Positions 43,401 through 55,949 of a DNA stretch of 64,000 nt are shown here, one piece after another. The notes beneath the pieces were generated by a model. It was not told the DNA's origin and made no database searches. It saw nothing but the letters and a program-made list of their open reading frames with translations. Positions within the stretch are counted from its first letter, which is position 1; every line of letters starts with the position of its first letter. The stretch is taken from assembly GCA_018296165.2 (NCBI GenBank), contig JACKQL020000053.1:1-64000 (forward strand). Reading direction: 5' to 3'. Both the position numbers and the translations under genes were made by a program. Source of the DNA: Termitomyces sp. T153 (Eukaryota; Basidiomycota; Agaricomycetes; Agaricales; Lyophyllaceae).

Positions 43401-46400
43401 TCATGACTGAATAACCGTAGAACGAGTTCCTTCGAAGCGTGTGGCTCCATTTGGGATTGCAGAAGGTCAGCGAGATCTTTGCGAGTTGGTCCACTTTCAT
43501 TGATCCATTTTTGGGCATCTTTACCACATCTCGCTTTCTTCGCATCCAAACTGACCCCATAAAACACCAATGAGGGTGCGGGAGATGCAGGCGGAGCTGT
43601 GACGGTCGTAGGTCGCTTGACACCGCCAAGGGCTGGTTTTATACGGGGGGGAGCTGGCGCTTCGACAGGAGTTTCTGAGCGAGATTCAGGGCGACTAGTC
43701 CCTTGAGGGAGTAAGCGACGAACACCAAGCTTGGGTTTGGCAGTAGACGGAGGAAGGATTGTCGGTGAGGGTGACTTCGGAGGTGGACTATGTGACGCAG
43801 ACGGACCAGAGGCAGTAATCGGTGTCGTGGTGGGCACTTTAGGGACCGCAACAGGGATTGAGTCGTACTGAGGTTCTGGGCGAGCAGCCTGAATCAGAGG
43901 AACAGCACTTGCACGAGAAGCAGGTTTAAGGGAGTTGGTTTGATTTAGGACATAGTCAAAACCGGCAGAAGCTATCAAGGAAGTTAACAAAGCTTGTGCA
44001 CCCTTGCGCACGTCGCTGCTGCGGTCATCAAGCGATGTTATCACCGGAGAGATCCAAGACTTAAGATCTACAGAAGGAGTAGGAGGATGTTCTTTGAACC
44101 ATTCTGCTAACCAACCCATCAAAGTGCCTTTCTGCATTGGATTTGTTGTCTCCATTCCACTCGCTATCCCAGATACAAGAGCCTCGATGCCATCACAAGC
44201 CGTGGCGATAGAAGTCAAGACTTGAAGTGCAGCAGCACGGATTGGAGCTTTTTGGTCGGCCAAAACCGTGCAAACTGGCGCAACAAGGAGACGGGCATGT
44301 TTTTCGAATGGTTTGCCCATCCCGGCGGCTATGCGGCCAATGATATCAAGAGCCAATGTCTGGACCGCTTTGTTCTGGTCAGCCAATCTTGTTTTGAGGA
44401 TTTGTCCGATCTCTCCTGAAAATAACAGTAAAACACTATCTTGAATGAAAGAACGAAAGAGCCTACCCATGGTGCCTTTGAGACGTTTGTTACTACCTTG
44501 ATCCAGAATCGCTTGAAGTGTTTCCAGAGCCTCTTTCCTGGTCTTCCACGCATCACTTTTAGCGTCTGCAAGAATCGATGTCCCTTTGAGTAAGCCATCT
44601 AGTTCAACCCTAGGGAAAAGGTCATCTAATGGATCATTGTGCTGGCCCTTACCAGCCGACGCAGATCCAGACGAAACCATGGCAAGATCTGCCGATGTTC
44701 TCATGGGCTCTGGGGCGGGAGTTCCATCCACTTTATCAAACTCAGACGTGATTGTGTTGAGCAGTTGAGGGTTCAAATCTTCCAAGAAATCCTTGATACC
44801 TGTAGTTAAGAAACTGAGCAATACCGTTGATGTAACGTGCACTCAAAGGCTTACTGGAACCAGCATATAACTTGACTGTCACTAGCGTTTTCGTGGCACT
44901 AGTTCGAACAGCAGCATTGGAATTTTGCAATGCGGTTTTAAGGAAATCAATGAGGCTTCGAAGTACCAGGCCAGCTATGCCGAACTCCGTCAAAGCTGTG
45001 TTTATCCAAGAAATCGCATCGGCCAAGACCTTCGGTGCCTTCTGCTTTGACAAGGGCTCATATGCTGTACGTTTTTTTAGCAGAGCAGTGTGCACATTGT
45101 TGTAGAAAAATCATACCCTGGTTCAAGATAAACTGCAAAGAGGTTTTCTCAGCAAAAAGCAACAACGTATCACCCGTAGGTTTTTTGAGTTTCATGTCTC
45201 CAAGTTTCTCGGTCAGATGACCAACGCTTAGTGCAGCGCACGACCGTCCGAAAGAGGGGCACTTTTCAGCAAGGAGAGATAGGACAGCATATACTTTAGT
45301 TGAAACCTGCGTAATAGATTGGCCATAAGCTGTCAAAAGGTGATAGATATATCTTAGACATACTTGAAAATTCTTCTCTGCCCAGCACTTCTTTGCTAAT
45401 GCTCTCACCAAGAGTTCAGCATCGAGGACATCGATTTCCCCTTCGACCCAGTTAATCATTTCTTCAAGAGCAGCTAATCTAGTCTTCCAGTTTGTGTCTG
45501 CGAGGTCGGTCATTATTGACGTAGGTAACGTATCGGAGGCAAGAGCCTCTGCATCTTCAGCCGTATGCTTATACTTGAAAGTGTCAAGGGTGGTTCCAGA
45601 GGGAAGAGCGGGTTTAGAACTTTTGGGGGGTGCAGCTGCTACTGTAGATTTCTTGGGAGCTGATGAACTGGACAAAACGGGCGGCTTTTTGACCTGTAGA
45701 TATTGTGCTCGATCAGTAAACATAGGAACCAAAAGACTTCGACCTACAATAGGCTTAGGAGCAGATTTACTGGCTGGCTCTTTAGCATGTAGAACCTCGT
45801 CCTCGTTGAAAGCTGGTTTGATGACAGGCGCCTTTGAAGGTGCCACCTTGGGAGGTTGTGCAGAAGCCTTGATTGCAGCCGGTCTTGGCGGGGCCGGTTT
45901 GGTGGACGTGCACTTGACCGTAGCCTTATCAAACGCTTCCTTCACTTTGGCTTTTCGTACGTCCGCTAAACCCTCCATGACTGCAGTAAGAGGTCGTTCA
46001 CCGACCATTTTCATTAAGGTTCCAAGGCAAGTCGCTGCTTCATTTCGTGCACCCTCGAACCCATCTTCTAGCAAAGCTGCCAGGGCTTCTGACATGGGCT
46101 TGACCTGCGCAGCTTGGATTGGTGAAGAAGAGCTTGCAAGGCATCGAGCCAAAAATTTGAGTGTTCCTTCTTTGACTTGAGGATTTTTTGATTTCATTAC
46201 TGGTTCAATGTCTGGAATGACGTCGGACAAAGTCATCTGTATCGTTATTGGTTCATGTTCAACTGTTTGTTTATGGTATGGTGAAAAACTCACTGTGGCG
46301 AAAACAGCATCTAATGCGTTCCCAATGGCATCCGTAACACTGGCCTTTCTCTCCTTCAATCTTTCCAACATCAAGGGAACTACACCTTCCCGGTACCTCC

Positions 46401-47669
46401 CGAAAGAAAACATCAACCCTTTTGCAATTTCCTCGATACAAGAGGATGCAACTATGACACAGTTGATGTTTGCATCTCCGGATACCCGAGACGCGAGGGA
46501 CTTCGCCAATTCACCAAATTCGGATGCTTCCTTGATTCGAGGCGTCGACGACAAAAGGGTCAAGAGTTCGTCAAGAGCTTCTTTACGTTCTTTCCATTTC
46601 GTGGACTTCAGTGCTGTTTGAAGACTCGGCGAAATCTTTGGAACAATATCAACTGGTTCTGAAAGGGCACGTGGATCGAGATTGATTTCTACAATGCGGG
46701 TTTGCCTGCAGTACGGAAATCGGAAGACCAAAACTCACCCTGACTTTCTCCTCCAGGAGAACCATCCGCCTGTTCATTACTACTCTCAAGGATATCTGCT
46801 TCACGGGCTTGTTGGCGGGTAAGTCTCTCAGGTTTAAGCGTTCCTTTGCCCCTCCCGTCGTTCTCCATAGCATCAAAGGCTTCCTTCAACTCCTTTACTT
46901 GAACAGGCTTCAAATCCGCCAGCCATGGCTCAATTCCAGATCCAAGATATTGATATAATATGTGAGTAAGCGTTGTTCCCTCCGCTCTGACTGTTTTGTC
47001 GCTATGTGAGAATATTTTGGGTAAAGCCTTCAGAAGTTGAGGTACAGGTGCTACTTGAACACCGAATACCCTGAAAAGTATCGCGTAAGAGTCTAGCAAC
47101 AGACGACCAAGATGTCTCTTACCGAATAATTTCTTTCAATGCAGAAACGCACCCTGCCACAGATTTTGGTTGCTTTGCTCCCAGCCCAGGAAGTATATCA
47201 TTCTAAAATTTGGGGTAAGAATGAGATATGGATCGCATGCTGGGAGCACACCTATTTGACGTACCACGACCCCTGCACCTCCGTTCTCAACTTCAACATA
47301 CTGTAAGGTCAGCTCCACAGCGTGAGCCTTTGTCCCAGCTCTTGTTGATCCGAAACATTTGTCAACCAAAGCAGGTATCACGACCTCGCGAGTCTTCGCA
47401 GCAGTTTCTCCAGCGAACTTAACGAATGTTACCACACACTCTACGCCCTTCTCTTGCGCAACCGCATTTGAGTCTGTAACTATCTTCTTCAATGAGTCAG
47501 GGTTGTTAATATAGGGCTTGAACGCGGGATCAGTGTCCGAAGCAGTCGTTTGAAATATCTTGACGAGAGCTTCATATGCGCTGACGCGGGCTTTCCAGTT
47601 CTTGTGAGCCAAGCGATCGGATATGGATAGAGTGGAGAAGTCCTCTTCCTGCGGAGGTTGGCCGTCCAT
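40466..47669 (-). CDS. XMAP215/Dis1-family microtubule polymerase (multi-TOG)
   Basis: A 7.2 kb minus-strand gene with about a dozen short introns, ATG at 47669 and TGA at 40466-40468, encoding about 2,100 residues. Several TOG (HEAT-repeat) domains are visible by their first-repeat Trp motif: H-K-N-W-K-A-R (about 47610), S-T-K-W-K-E-R-K (about 46600), D-T-N-W-K-T-R (about 45490) and S-D-A-W-K-T-R-K (about 44550), with a later HEAT array at 43100-42700. Between them lie Ser/Pro/Lys-rich linkers (about 45900-45600, 43900-43550, 42660-42200) that bind the lattice. The conserved C-terminal helical region (about 40950-40700) is followed by a short Ser-rich end. The family adds tubulin at plus ends and acts in spindle and cytoplasmic arrays. 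Four or five TOGs make it longer than budding-yeast Stu2, as in animals. Confidence 0.9.
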
Positions 47670-47788
47670 ACCTCGAGGACAAGTTCAACTTTGAACTACG
47701 AGAAAACGCGCTCACAACGGTCGTGTTGATATCTGATTCTTCAGCTTATGGATCACAATTTGAATAACATCACGTGAATTTATTTAGT

Positions 47789-50687
47789 TTAATACCTCCC
47801 AGCCAAATGTGCACCAACCAACTCTACGACCTCAAGAACTCGTTGCATGTCATCTTCGACGACAGCAGCTTCTTGCTTACGCTGTAGTTCCAGTGTCATG
47901 AGATGTCGCTGGGCTGCCGTGTCCCTCTCCTGTGACATACCCAAGTTGTGGTAAACAACAGACAACAAATATTGAACATGCATTAAAGAAGTGTTGATCT
48001 CCAATGCCCGGTAGTCATCTTCAGCAATTTTTAGGTATGGAAGAGCTTCTTGGAGTCCGGTGGCTATAACGAAATGTAAACTCAGTGTAAATGTACAGTA
48101 AATGCATCTACATACCTTTAGCGCTGGCAGAAGCAGCTATTATACTTCGCGCAAGAGTGAAACATCCGAAAGCACGCTGTTCAAGATCGCTTCCATTAAT
48201 GATCTAGTACAGTCAGATTATAACACCTCAATAATGTAGAACAAGTCATCTACCTGTGGCATGATCTCCTCCAGAATCCTCTGGGATCTTTTCGGCAAAT
48301 GAAATTCTATGCTGACGTCGGCCAACAGAATAATGCCTGTTCTATAATCACTAAAACGAGTCAAGAACTCCGAGTGCCACAAAGCTTTGAGCAGTTGATC
48401 GATAGCTGATGTAGCTTGATCGCAGCGCTGTTTCCAGTTTCCATACTGTTTGAACGAAAAACGAAAGAAGACTGAATCAAACATACACGCATTTGTATGA
48501 CTTCATATAGTGGATCGCGAACTTTATCTGGTGACACACAAACCGCATCATGAAGATATATTCTGGGGTTGTAATCGCCTGGTGGGCGACGAGGAAGAAG
48601 GAATTCTCGAAAAAGTCGGTCTTGGCCGCTATAGAACATTTCAATGGAAAACATGAAGTTGAATGATAAATGATAAGCACCTACCGACGAGTTGCACGTA
48701 AAACGAGGATATGCCAAATTTCTTGAGCCCAAGTCGTGTAGTCGTTGATGGTGAGTCCGCGCCAAACATCGGGTTCCAGCAACATAGCAAGTGCCTCAGA
48801 GTAAGATCCCTGTCTGGCTCTCTGGCATGGTACTTAATAGATAGTTGCCCAAACGAATTCACTATACCAACCCGATATGCTCTATTAAGAAACATAGTGA
48901 TTCTGTTATGGTCTTCCGTGCCCGACTGAGTAAAAGCCAATACAATGGATTCTTCAATAGAGGCAAGTTTGTTACAACCTGCCCAGAAATATGAGGTTGT
49001 CCCTAATTTGTGTTAATAGTGGTGAACCAAAGCACACCTATAGTATTCCAGACCACAGATTGCACCGCATGCTGCGCCCAGTGTTCTTCATCAATCAGCG
49101 GCTTGCCCTGGCCATCAAGCCAATGGTCATACAACCCAATTGCTTGATCTATCTTAACAAATGCTGCGCTTAGAGGTTGATCCTGGGCGAACGTCAGTAT
49201 CGGCAAACGGCATACAAGCTCAAACAAAACACGTTTTGGGTATCCATGAGTTTCTTGACATCGAAAAGGACTTCAAGAGGATGTAAATCTGACTGTAGTG
49301 CATTCAACGTGGGCTTCCGTCCGGGCACTGTCGGAGGAAGACGATGTAGCATGCTATGATATGTCAGTGTCACGCTTCATTGAAATGAAAGATAATTTCG
49401 ACCTAATACAGTGTTGTAATATGATCTTGTCGCCACAAGTCCGAGCGACAGTGATCGCCTCCATCAAAAACTGAGACTAGGTGAGCAAGACGACCAAGGC
49501 GAACTTCATTCATTACCTTTCGAGCTGCCGTGACTTCATTACGAAGATAATGCATACGAACAAGATTTAACAAGGCATGTTGTCGAACCCCTCTGTTGTG
49601 TGTTAGCGAGACGCAGATAAATATAAATCCAACTGACTTACGAATCATTGTTTTCGTGGAAGTGTTGCTCGAAGAAACGTCGGAGGTTCTCTGTGGCAAC
49701 ATTCTCGTCACCAGTAGCATATCCTTTTTCCCATCTAGAGAATTTTAATATATACATTTTGAGAGCAGAGTTCGCGGTATCATGCTCACGCTTCGTAAGC
49801 ATCTGGCTTAGCCCAGGATTTCTTGTCCGCCTGTGTTTTGAAAATCAACAAGTCGGCTAGGGAATGTGATGTAGCAAGATATAGCGGCTCGCCTAAGCCA
49901 GAACAAGCTCACAATTGCTCAACTGGTCTTTGACAATGGGATCATACCCGGCAGACGCATCATCGTGGCACCAAGACTGGTAGTCCTTTTGAAGTTTCAC
50001 AACACCAGAGAAAGACAATTTTAGGAAGCTGACGAAACAACGTCGGGAGAAGTAGCCAAATATGGAGCGACGCATCTATGCAGGTGATGTTGAAAAAATT
50101 GCTTGAGAGTGATAGCATAATGTGTACCAGCACTGGGGGTTCCTGCGTCAAAGTTCAGGACCTAATGTATATACAAGAGCAACTATTACTGACGTCTTCA
50201 GTCTTTTCCACAAAAAGGGAGGGAAGGTCTGACCAGGAATAAGTCAGTCACTATACATCAAGAATGTATCTGACGTACTTCCAAAGAAATTGGTAATCTG
50301 ATCAGCGCTCGTGAGATCAGAATGCTGGATGGTCAGCCGTGAATAGATATGCTTGATTCAAGCTGGTATCTTACAGCAGCTTGAATAGCAGTTATCACGC
50401 GTTGAGACTTCTCGGAGTCGGCACCTGGGCCGCTACATACAGTTTTCATCAAATCATTGTGAGATTGTGGCCGGGAGACCTGGATAGTGGCATTCATATA
50501 GACGTTCAGCAATTGTCTGATAACTCACCTCGGATATCTCATTGAGAAGAGTGCGGTACAGGTGGAGCAGGAAAGCAGGAGGAATATCTTTGCAGTCAGG
50601 CTCTTTGAAGGCAAAAACAAGGATTATCAACAGATCGACGTGATGGGGTCGGAGGACATGGTCTGTAGGAGGAGGCGCGTCATCCAT
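47789..50687 (-). CDS. APC5: Anaphase-promoting complex subunit 5 (Apc5-like, TPR)
   Basis: A chain of about a dozen or more exons runs from the ATG at 50687 to TAA at 47789-47791. The N-terminus (L-R-P-H-H-V-D-L-L, F-L-L-H-L-Y-R-T-L-L-N-E-I) fits fungal Apc5. The segment near 49700-49400 (R-Q-H-A-L-L-N-L-V-R-M-H-Y, then A-R-K-V-M-N-E) is the Apc5 TPR signature, followed by R-L-P-P-T-V-P-G-R-K and L-H-P-L-E-V-L. The C-terminal part is helical TPR-like throughout. APC5 is a scaffold subunit of the APC/C ubiquitin ligase. I relied on these motifs and the TPR pattern; the individual exon borders were not all resolved. A wrong TPR-family assignment is possible but less likely. Confidence 0.7.
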
Positions 50688-50891
50688 CACGAGCTCCTAC
50701 GGCGTCGCACTTAGTTCACGAAAAAGGTCGACGTCGTAATCATGAAAGTTTTTGTCTCCTTTGCGGTCAACCAAAGAGTCTTGACCAAGTAACGACACTG
50801 CCACTGAGTTGCCGATGTAAACTACGTGATCTATCAATAATTTTGTATTTACTCTCTTTCAACCAATTGGTCTTGCTTCATTGGCAGACAA
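50688..50891. promoter_or_regulatory. 204 bp divergent promoter, APC5 / NOC3
   Basis: Opposite start codons are 204 bp apart. No TATA box is evident, as is usual for housekeeping genes. Confidence 0.45.
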
Positions 50892-53690
50892 ATGGCAGCC
50901 AAGCAAAATGGCAAACGATCTGCAGCACCTTCTCTGGTAGATATAGACACAAATTTCCCTCACTTGATTACCCAATTCAATTTCAGGGTCCCTCCAAAAA
51001 GCGCAAACTATCCTCGAAATCCGGGACACGATTACAACCCAAGAACTATCCCACAAAGCTGAAGGAAAATGGAAAAGAGAAGCTTTCTGATCGTGGAATG
51101 ATACCAATACCCAACGTCGACGATGCAAATGACATTGACTTGTCCGACCAGGATTTGGAGGTCTTCAAGGAGTATGGAGGTGCTGCATCATTCCTGACCT
51201 CTCTAGATAAGAAAGGAATAGCACGGTATGATATAAGATACCCATAAAATCCACTGCTCCTCTAAAATGTGTTTCAGGAGTAAAAAAGAAACTGAGCGTC
51301 TACATCGTCTCAACAAACCCGTCAGGCAAGCGGTAAACGACGACCTACCTTCGATAGATTCAGACAACGACGAAGATGATGGCGGTTCTTTTGGTAGCTC
51401 GGACATTGAATCTCTATCATCATCGGACGACGGTTTGGATCATTCAGATAATAATGACACCTCGGATGCTGAGATGGCGTACGAGAAGGCTCCTCGAAAA
51501 CACGATTCTTTATGGGAGCTTAAAGAAAATCGAGGTGTAAAGGGCCTTCCAATAAAGCTTCCTGGTGGTGACATCCGTCCTACCGGAAAGGTGACGTTTG
51601 CACCCGCGATGGATAATGATGAAGACAGCTCAGACGATGACAAACCCACATCCGACCTCGAAGAACAATCACAAAAGATTGATGATGTCTCTACGGGTGC
51701 ACGTTTTGGTCGACCAGCGGTGATAGACGTTGTATCAAACAAGTCAAAGGCTGCACGCATACACGCTGCTAAAGAACAGATAGCAGGCATATGTCAGGAA
51801 ATCGTTTCAGATCCCGAAAACAGTGTAAGTTCACAGTCCTGCCCGTTTCTATTCACCTTATAACCCCATTTTATAGCTTGGTCTTTTGAGGCGACTCCAC
51901 ACGTTTTCACTATCAGAAATAACAACGCCATCCCATCCAGACCCTGTACCAAACGATCCGATCATCAGAAAACTCTCCATGCTTTCACAGTTGGCTGTTT
52001 TCAAAGATATCATCCCCGGGTATCGAATTCGAGCTTTGACTGACAAAGAAAAAATGGAGAAAGTCAGCCAAATGGTGGCTCGAACCAGAGACTGGGAACA
52101 AGGCCTAGTAACAACATACCAAACGTATCTACGTTCTCTCGAAGCCGAACTCAAAGGTGCTACCTTTATTTGCTTCGAACTTCATTCAAAATTCATATTT
52201 CTTCAGCTCGCAGCGACTTGGCTGATCTAGCGCTAAAATCTATGTGTACACTGTTGAAAGAAGCACCCCACTTCAACTTTCGCGTCAATCTCATGAGCTG
52301 TATTGTCGCTAGATTGAGCAAGAAATCATGGGATCCAGTATGTGTATTTTCATCCGCCCAGATGCAGTGTTTCTCACATCAGTCGAATAACCAGTCTTCC
52401 GAGTTGTGTCTTGACACTCTCATCCATGTATTCCGTGAGGACCTTACCGGTGTTGTTTCATTGGAGATCGTAAGACTGTTGAACCGCATGATCAAGGAAA
52501 GACGGTTCAATGTCCACCCAGAAGTGCTTTCATGCCTACTCCATCTACGGCTCAAGACGGAGCTGGGAGTGCGGGCTTCGGATTCCTCTGTGGATAAACC
52601 CCAGAAAAAGGAGTCCGGAAGTAAGGCCGCCGCTCGGCGCGCTAAGGGAAAGAGTACTGAGTTACCACATCTGAGCAAGAAGGCGAAGAAGGCTCTCAGA
52701 GAAAAACAGGAGATCGATAAGGAATTCCGTGAAGCGGAGGCTGAAGTCGACAAGGAAGAGCGAGCGGCCACAGTGAGTGTTCTTTGTGCTCTCAAAACAT
52801 TGGGTTTTTCTACCCTCTATCCCTCCCTTTTTACCTTAGCAAACCGAAACCCTCAAGCTTCTCTTTGTTCTCTACTTTCGAATTCTCAAGAATCCACGCC
52901 CGACCCCGCTCCTGCCAGCAGCCCTGCATGGTATCTCAAAATTTGCACACCTTGTGAATATCGATTTTTTTAAAGATCTTCTGGCCGTCCTCAAGGAATT
53001 GATCTCACGCGAGTCAGATGACGATGACACGATTGATCCTACTGTCATATCTGCCAACAATATACGGCATCGTCTCTTATGCATCGTTACCGCTTTTGAG
53101 CTTCTATCAGGGCAAGGCACGTCAAAGAATCTAGTCCATTAAAATCGTCTTGTCGACCTGACTCTTTTGTATCAATCACAGGGGAAGCGCTGAACCTTGA
53201 TCTGAGCGACTTCATTTCGGCTTTGTATGCGTTGATCCTTCCTTTGAGTTTCATGATAGAAATTGACACCGCGCCACCGCCTCCGGGAATCGGCTCCAAG
53301 CCTGTGAAGACACTGTCCATTTCTGACATGCTATTCCGGACACTCAACATTGTGTTCTCGCCAAGATCGTTAGGCACTACAGCCCCCCCTGGGAGGTCCG
53401 CAGCTTTCGCAAAGCGCCTACTGAGCGCATCTCTGCACTGGCCGCCCACAACTGCTCAGCGAGCGCTTGAATTCGTAGGAGGGCTCATAGCTAAAGATCC
53501 CAAGCTCGAAGCTTTGTTGTCTACGAAAGATCAGACATCCGATGGTATATACCACCCTGATTTGGATGATCCACAGCTCTCGAACCCATTTGGGACCTCA
53601 TTTTGGGAACTTCACGTTTTGCGAGAAAAACATTGGGATGCCAAAGTCAGTGCAGAAGCGGAAAGGATTCTGAGCAATGTTCGCTCGTAA
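50892..53690 (+). CDS. NOC3: Nucleolar complex protein Noc3
   Basis: Eight exons (50892-50936, 50987-51225, 51278-51824, 51877-52156, 52207-52337, 52395-52772, 52840-53116, 53182-53690) give 801 residues. The N-terminal 300 residues are charged and disordered with a K-K-R-K nuclear signal and long acidic runs (D-N-D-E-D-D). The conserved region has F-K-D-I-I-P-G-Y-R-I-R, then W-E-Q-G-L-V-T-T-Y-Q-T-Y-L, typical of Noc3. A basic Lys-rich coil follows, and the C-terminal half contains the CBF/Mak21-type fold. Noc3 works with Noc2 in 60S pre-ribosome export and also in replication licensing. The seventh intron (53117-53181) begins GCACGT; only GC-AG splicing keeps G-E-A-L-N-L in frame. Confidence 0.9.
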
Positions 53691-53885
53691 GTCGGTGGTC
53701 TCAGTATTATACAGGTTATTAGAGATACATAATAGATGTACAGAAAATACTAAGACTAGTAAGACAACAATCATGTTAATCACAACAATCCGTTGGAAAG
53801 TTGATGTGTGCATGTCCGAGTCCCAGCTCGACGCACTGTCATTAGTACGTAGTTATATAATATATCATCCTATATTCCTGGAAGA
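53691..53885. other. Convergent 3' flanks of NOC3 and the TEA-factor gene
   Basis: 195 bp, AT-rich (a TATATAATATATC stretch near 53860). Overlap of the two 3' UTRs is likely. The TEA gene's own end may extend into it. Confidence 0.4.
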
Positions 53886-55445
53886 TTAGAACGATAAGGA
53901 CGTAGAAGCGATATTTCGCGTATTTGGCGATAGTGCAGACGAAAGTGAGGGGGATGTTAGCCGTGGGGAAGCGGAAAATAACGGGGCAGCGTAAGCAGGG
54001 CTCGTGAGGGGAAGATGTGCGGGCGGAACCGTAGGAGAAGATTTCGTCAATGTCATCCAGCGCATCACCTTGGCCGATGGCATCGGACCCATGCTACGGT
54101 CCAGCTCATAGACAAGGTACAACACCGTTTCCTCGTCGGCGATAATCTCTTGCGTAATTCTTGTGGGTATGGCTGGACAGAGAAAAGTCTCAGTAGTGGA
54201 GCATGCAAAGGACTCACATAAACTTACTGGCGTCAAGCCACCTGCAGCGAGTTAACGAGGACTCTGGGAGCATCGCGTTCACGATTCCCATCTGTATGTT
54301 AGAGACGTCAAGTGCACCCACCACCTCTGATGTGCACATGTTGTTGGTATAGACCCTGGTGATACATTTTCCACAGCTGGTCCATAACCTAGAGAATGAA
54401 ACAGCAGCAAAGAAACCGTCCTGAGATAATGTACCTCGGATGCCATCATCGGATGTGATACTCATCCGCAGTTGAAGTGCAAGCGGCATACGACCCGGTG
54501 AATGTGGAGACATCAGTTCATCAAGTTTGATTGAGAGTGGTGCCATGCCATCCGACCAAAGACACATGGATGTGGCCCGACTCGGAGACTGTGGGTACGA
54601 GTGTGCACCAATATCTGAAACACCGACGGGAACCGCGTGGGATGTAGTAGGCTTGAAAGGATGGGCGTAAGCCTGGTCCGAGCGGTGAGAGTCATTCAGG
54701 GAATAATAGACATCTTGTATGTGCAAACGGTCTTGAGGGTGGTGTTGTATGGCCATGTCAGGCGGGTATATAGACATAGCAGTAGGCACGGACGTGGTAT
54801 ACAGAGCCGGTGAGGCGTAAGGGGAGACGGAGTTTTTAGACGGAGGGGACTGTGAGCCGAGTGCATAGCCACCGGGAGACGGAGGGAAGTCGTGCTGAAG
54901 TTCAGGAGGAGAAAAATCAGACGAGGTAGAGTTGGATGAGCTATCAGTTTCATCAAAATCCAAAGAAATCAAGGAGCTATCCTCCAGCTTGACAGGCGTC
55001 TCTGGTAGAGGCTCTTCGCCACCGGCGACCAGGTAAAACTCTGGACACATTTGTGTTTCAGCCAATGGGATGTGAATCTACTGGAGGACGTAAACGAACC
55101 TGGTTCTCCTTTCCACATATTTCTGAGTACTTGAATGTGGCTTGCAACCTGTTTTTTGGACCTGTCTATCCCAGCTTTCTGGAGATAATCTACCAGAAAT
55201 TGATTGCGCCATCGACTACGCCCGCGAGATTGAGAATAAGTGGCCCAAGGAGAGCTCCAGTACTCGCGTAGACCTGGGATATCTTAGTAGAAGAAAAGGC
55301 GCAGAGTGAATAAAAACGCACCTTGGACAAAGATTTTCTCAATACTTTCTGGCCACACTTCGATGCCGCTGCCATCTTTCAAGAGTTTGCGATGCTTCCG
55401 CTGAGGGGTGAGAGAACTGGGGGTGCGCTTGGTAAAAGCGGACAT
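53886..55445 (-). CDS. TEA/ATTS-domain transcription factor
   Basis: The first three exons are clear: 55445-55322, 55273-55100 and from 55040. They encode an N-terminal TEA domain: V-W-P-E-S-I-E-K-I-F-V-Q-G-L near residue 32, R-S-R-W-R-N-Q-F-L-V-D-Y-L, then S-K-K-Q-V-A-S-H-I-Q-V-L-R. This is the DNA-binding fold of abaA, Tec1 and TEAD factors. A Ser/Pro/Tyr-rich middle follows, then a C-terminal domain (about 54500-54240) with C-G-K-C-I-T-R-V-Y and L-P-E-S-S-L-T-R-C-R-W-L. After a GTAAGT intron (about 54229-54173) the frame with D-E-E-T-V-L-Y-L-V-Y-E-L-D-R-S continues. Beyond about 54060 two frames are open, ending at 53886 or near 53840, so the last 50-80 residues are uncertain. Such factors control development and hyphal differentiation in fungi. 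Confidence 0.8.
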
Positions 55446-55949
55446 GGCAGATGGGACGAAAGGGGAGGAAAAGACGCAACTCGGGGGCTTATATACATGG
55501 GCCGGAACTATATAGTCGGACGAAAGAGCCACAGCAATGGGCCACGCGATGGGGTATGAGATCCGAGATCTGTGCCGGATTAGGCAGGTGGGGACCACTC
55601 GACAGGAGACTGATTAGCCATAAGCCTTTGTCAGATCTGGGCGATAAGCAATGTGAGGAGCACACAGTCCAACGGCCACATTGTCCTTTGACTCGTGCCA
55701 TTGTCCCCCTCCTCGCATATAGCTCATCCATACGACCCCTTTGTACCTGCCAAATCGAGCGACTGACTGGATACGCGGCACAGGCTGCCGACTGCTGCCG
55801 ACCGATCTTATTGTCGTCCGATCTGGCGGAGGCAGATTGGAGCTGTCCCAATCTGGAAGCCTAGACCCCAGAACGACCGATATCGGCGATCTCTCCAAAT
55901 GGGGAACCGTGAGAGCTTTCCCTCCTGCTGCTTAGCTCATACAACCGAC
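55446..55949. promoter_or_regulatory. Divergent promoter, TEA factor / VPS23
   Basis: 504 bp between opposite start codons, longer than the other divergent gaps here, as expected for a regulated transcription factor. A TATATA word lies near 55491 on the TEA side. Overlapping ORFs on both strands look like chance in GC-rich DNA. Confidence 0.4.

Noticed and set aside
45494..46180. 228-codon plus-strand ORF
   Set aside because: It is the mirror of the TOG-linker region of the XMAP215 gene; Ala/Ser/Gly-rich composition comes from the Pro/Lys/Ala-rich coding strand.
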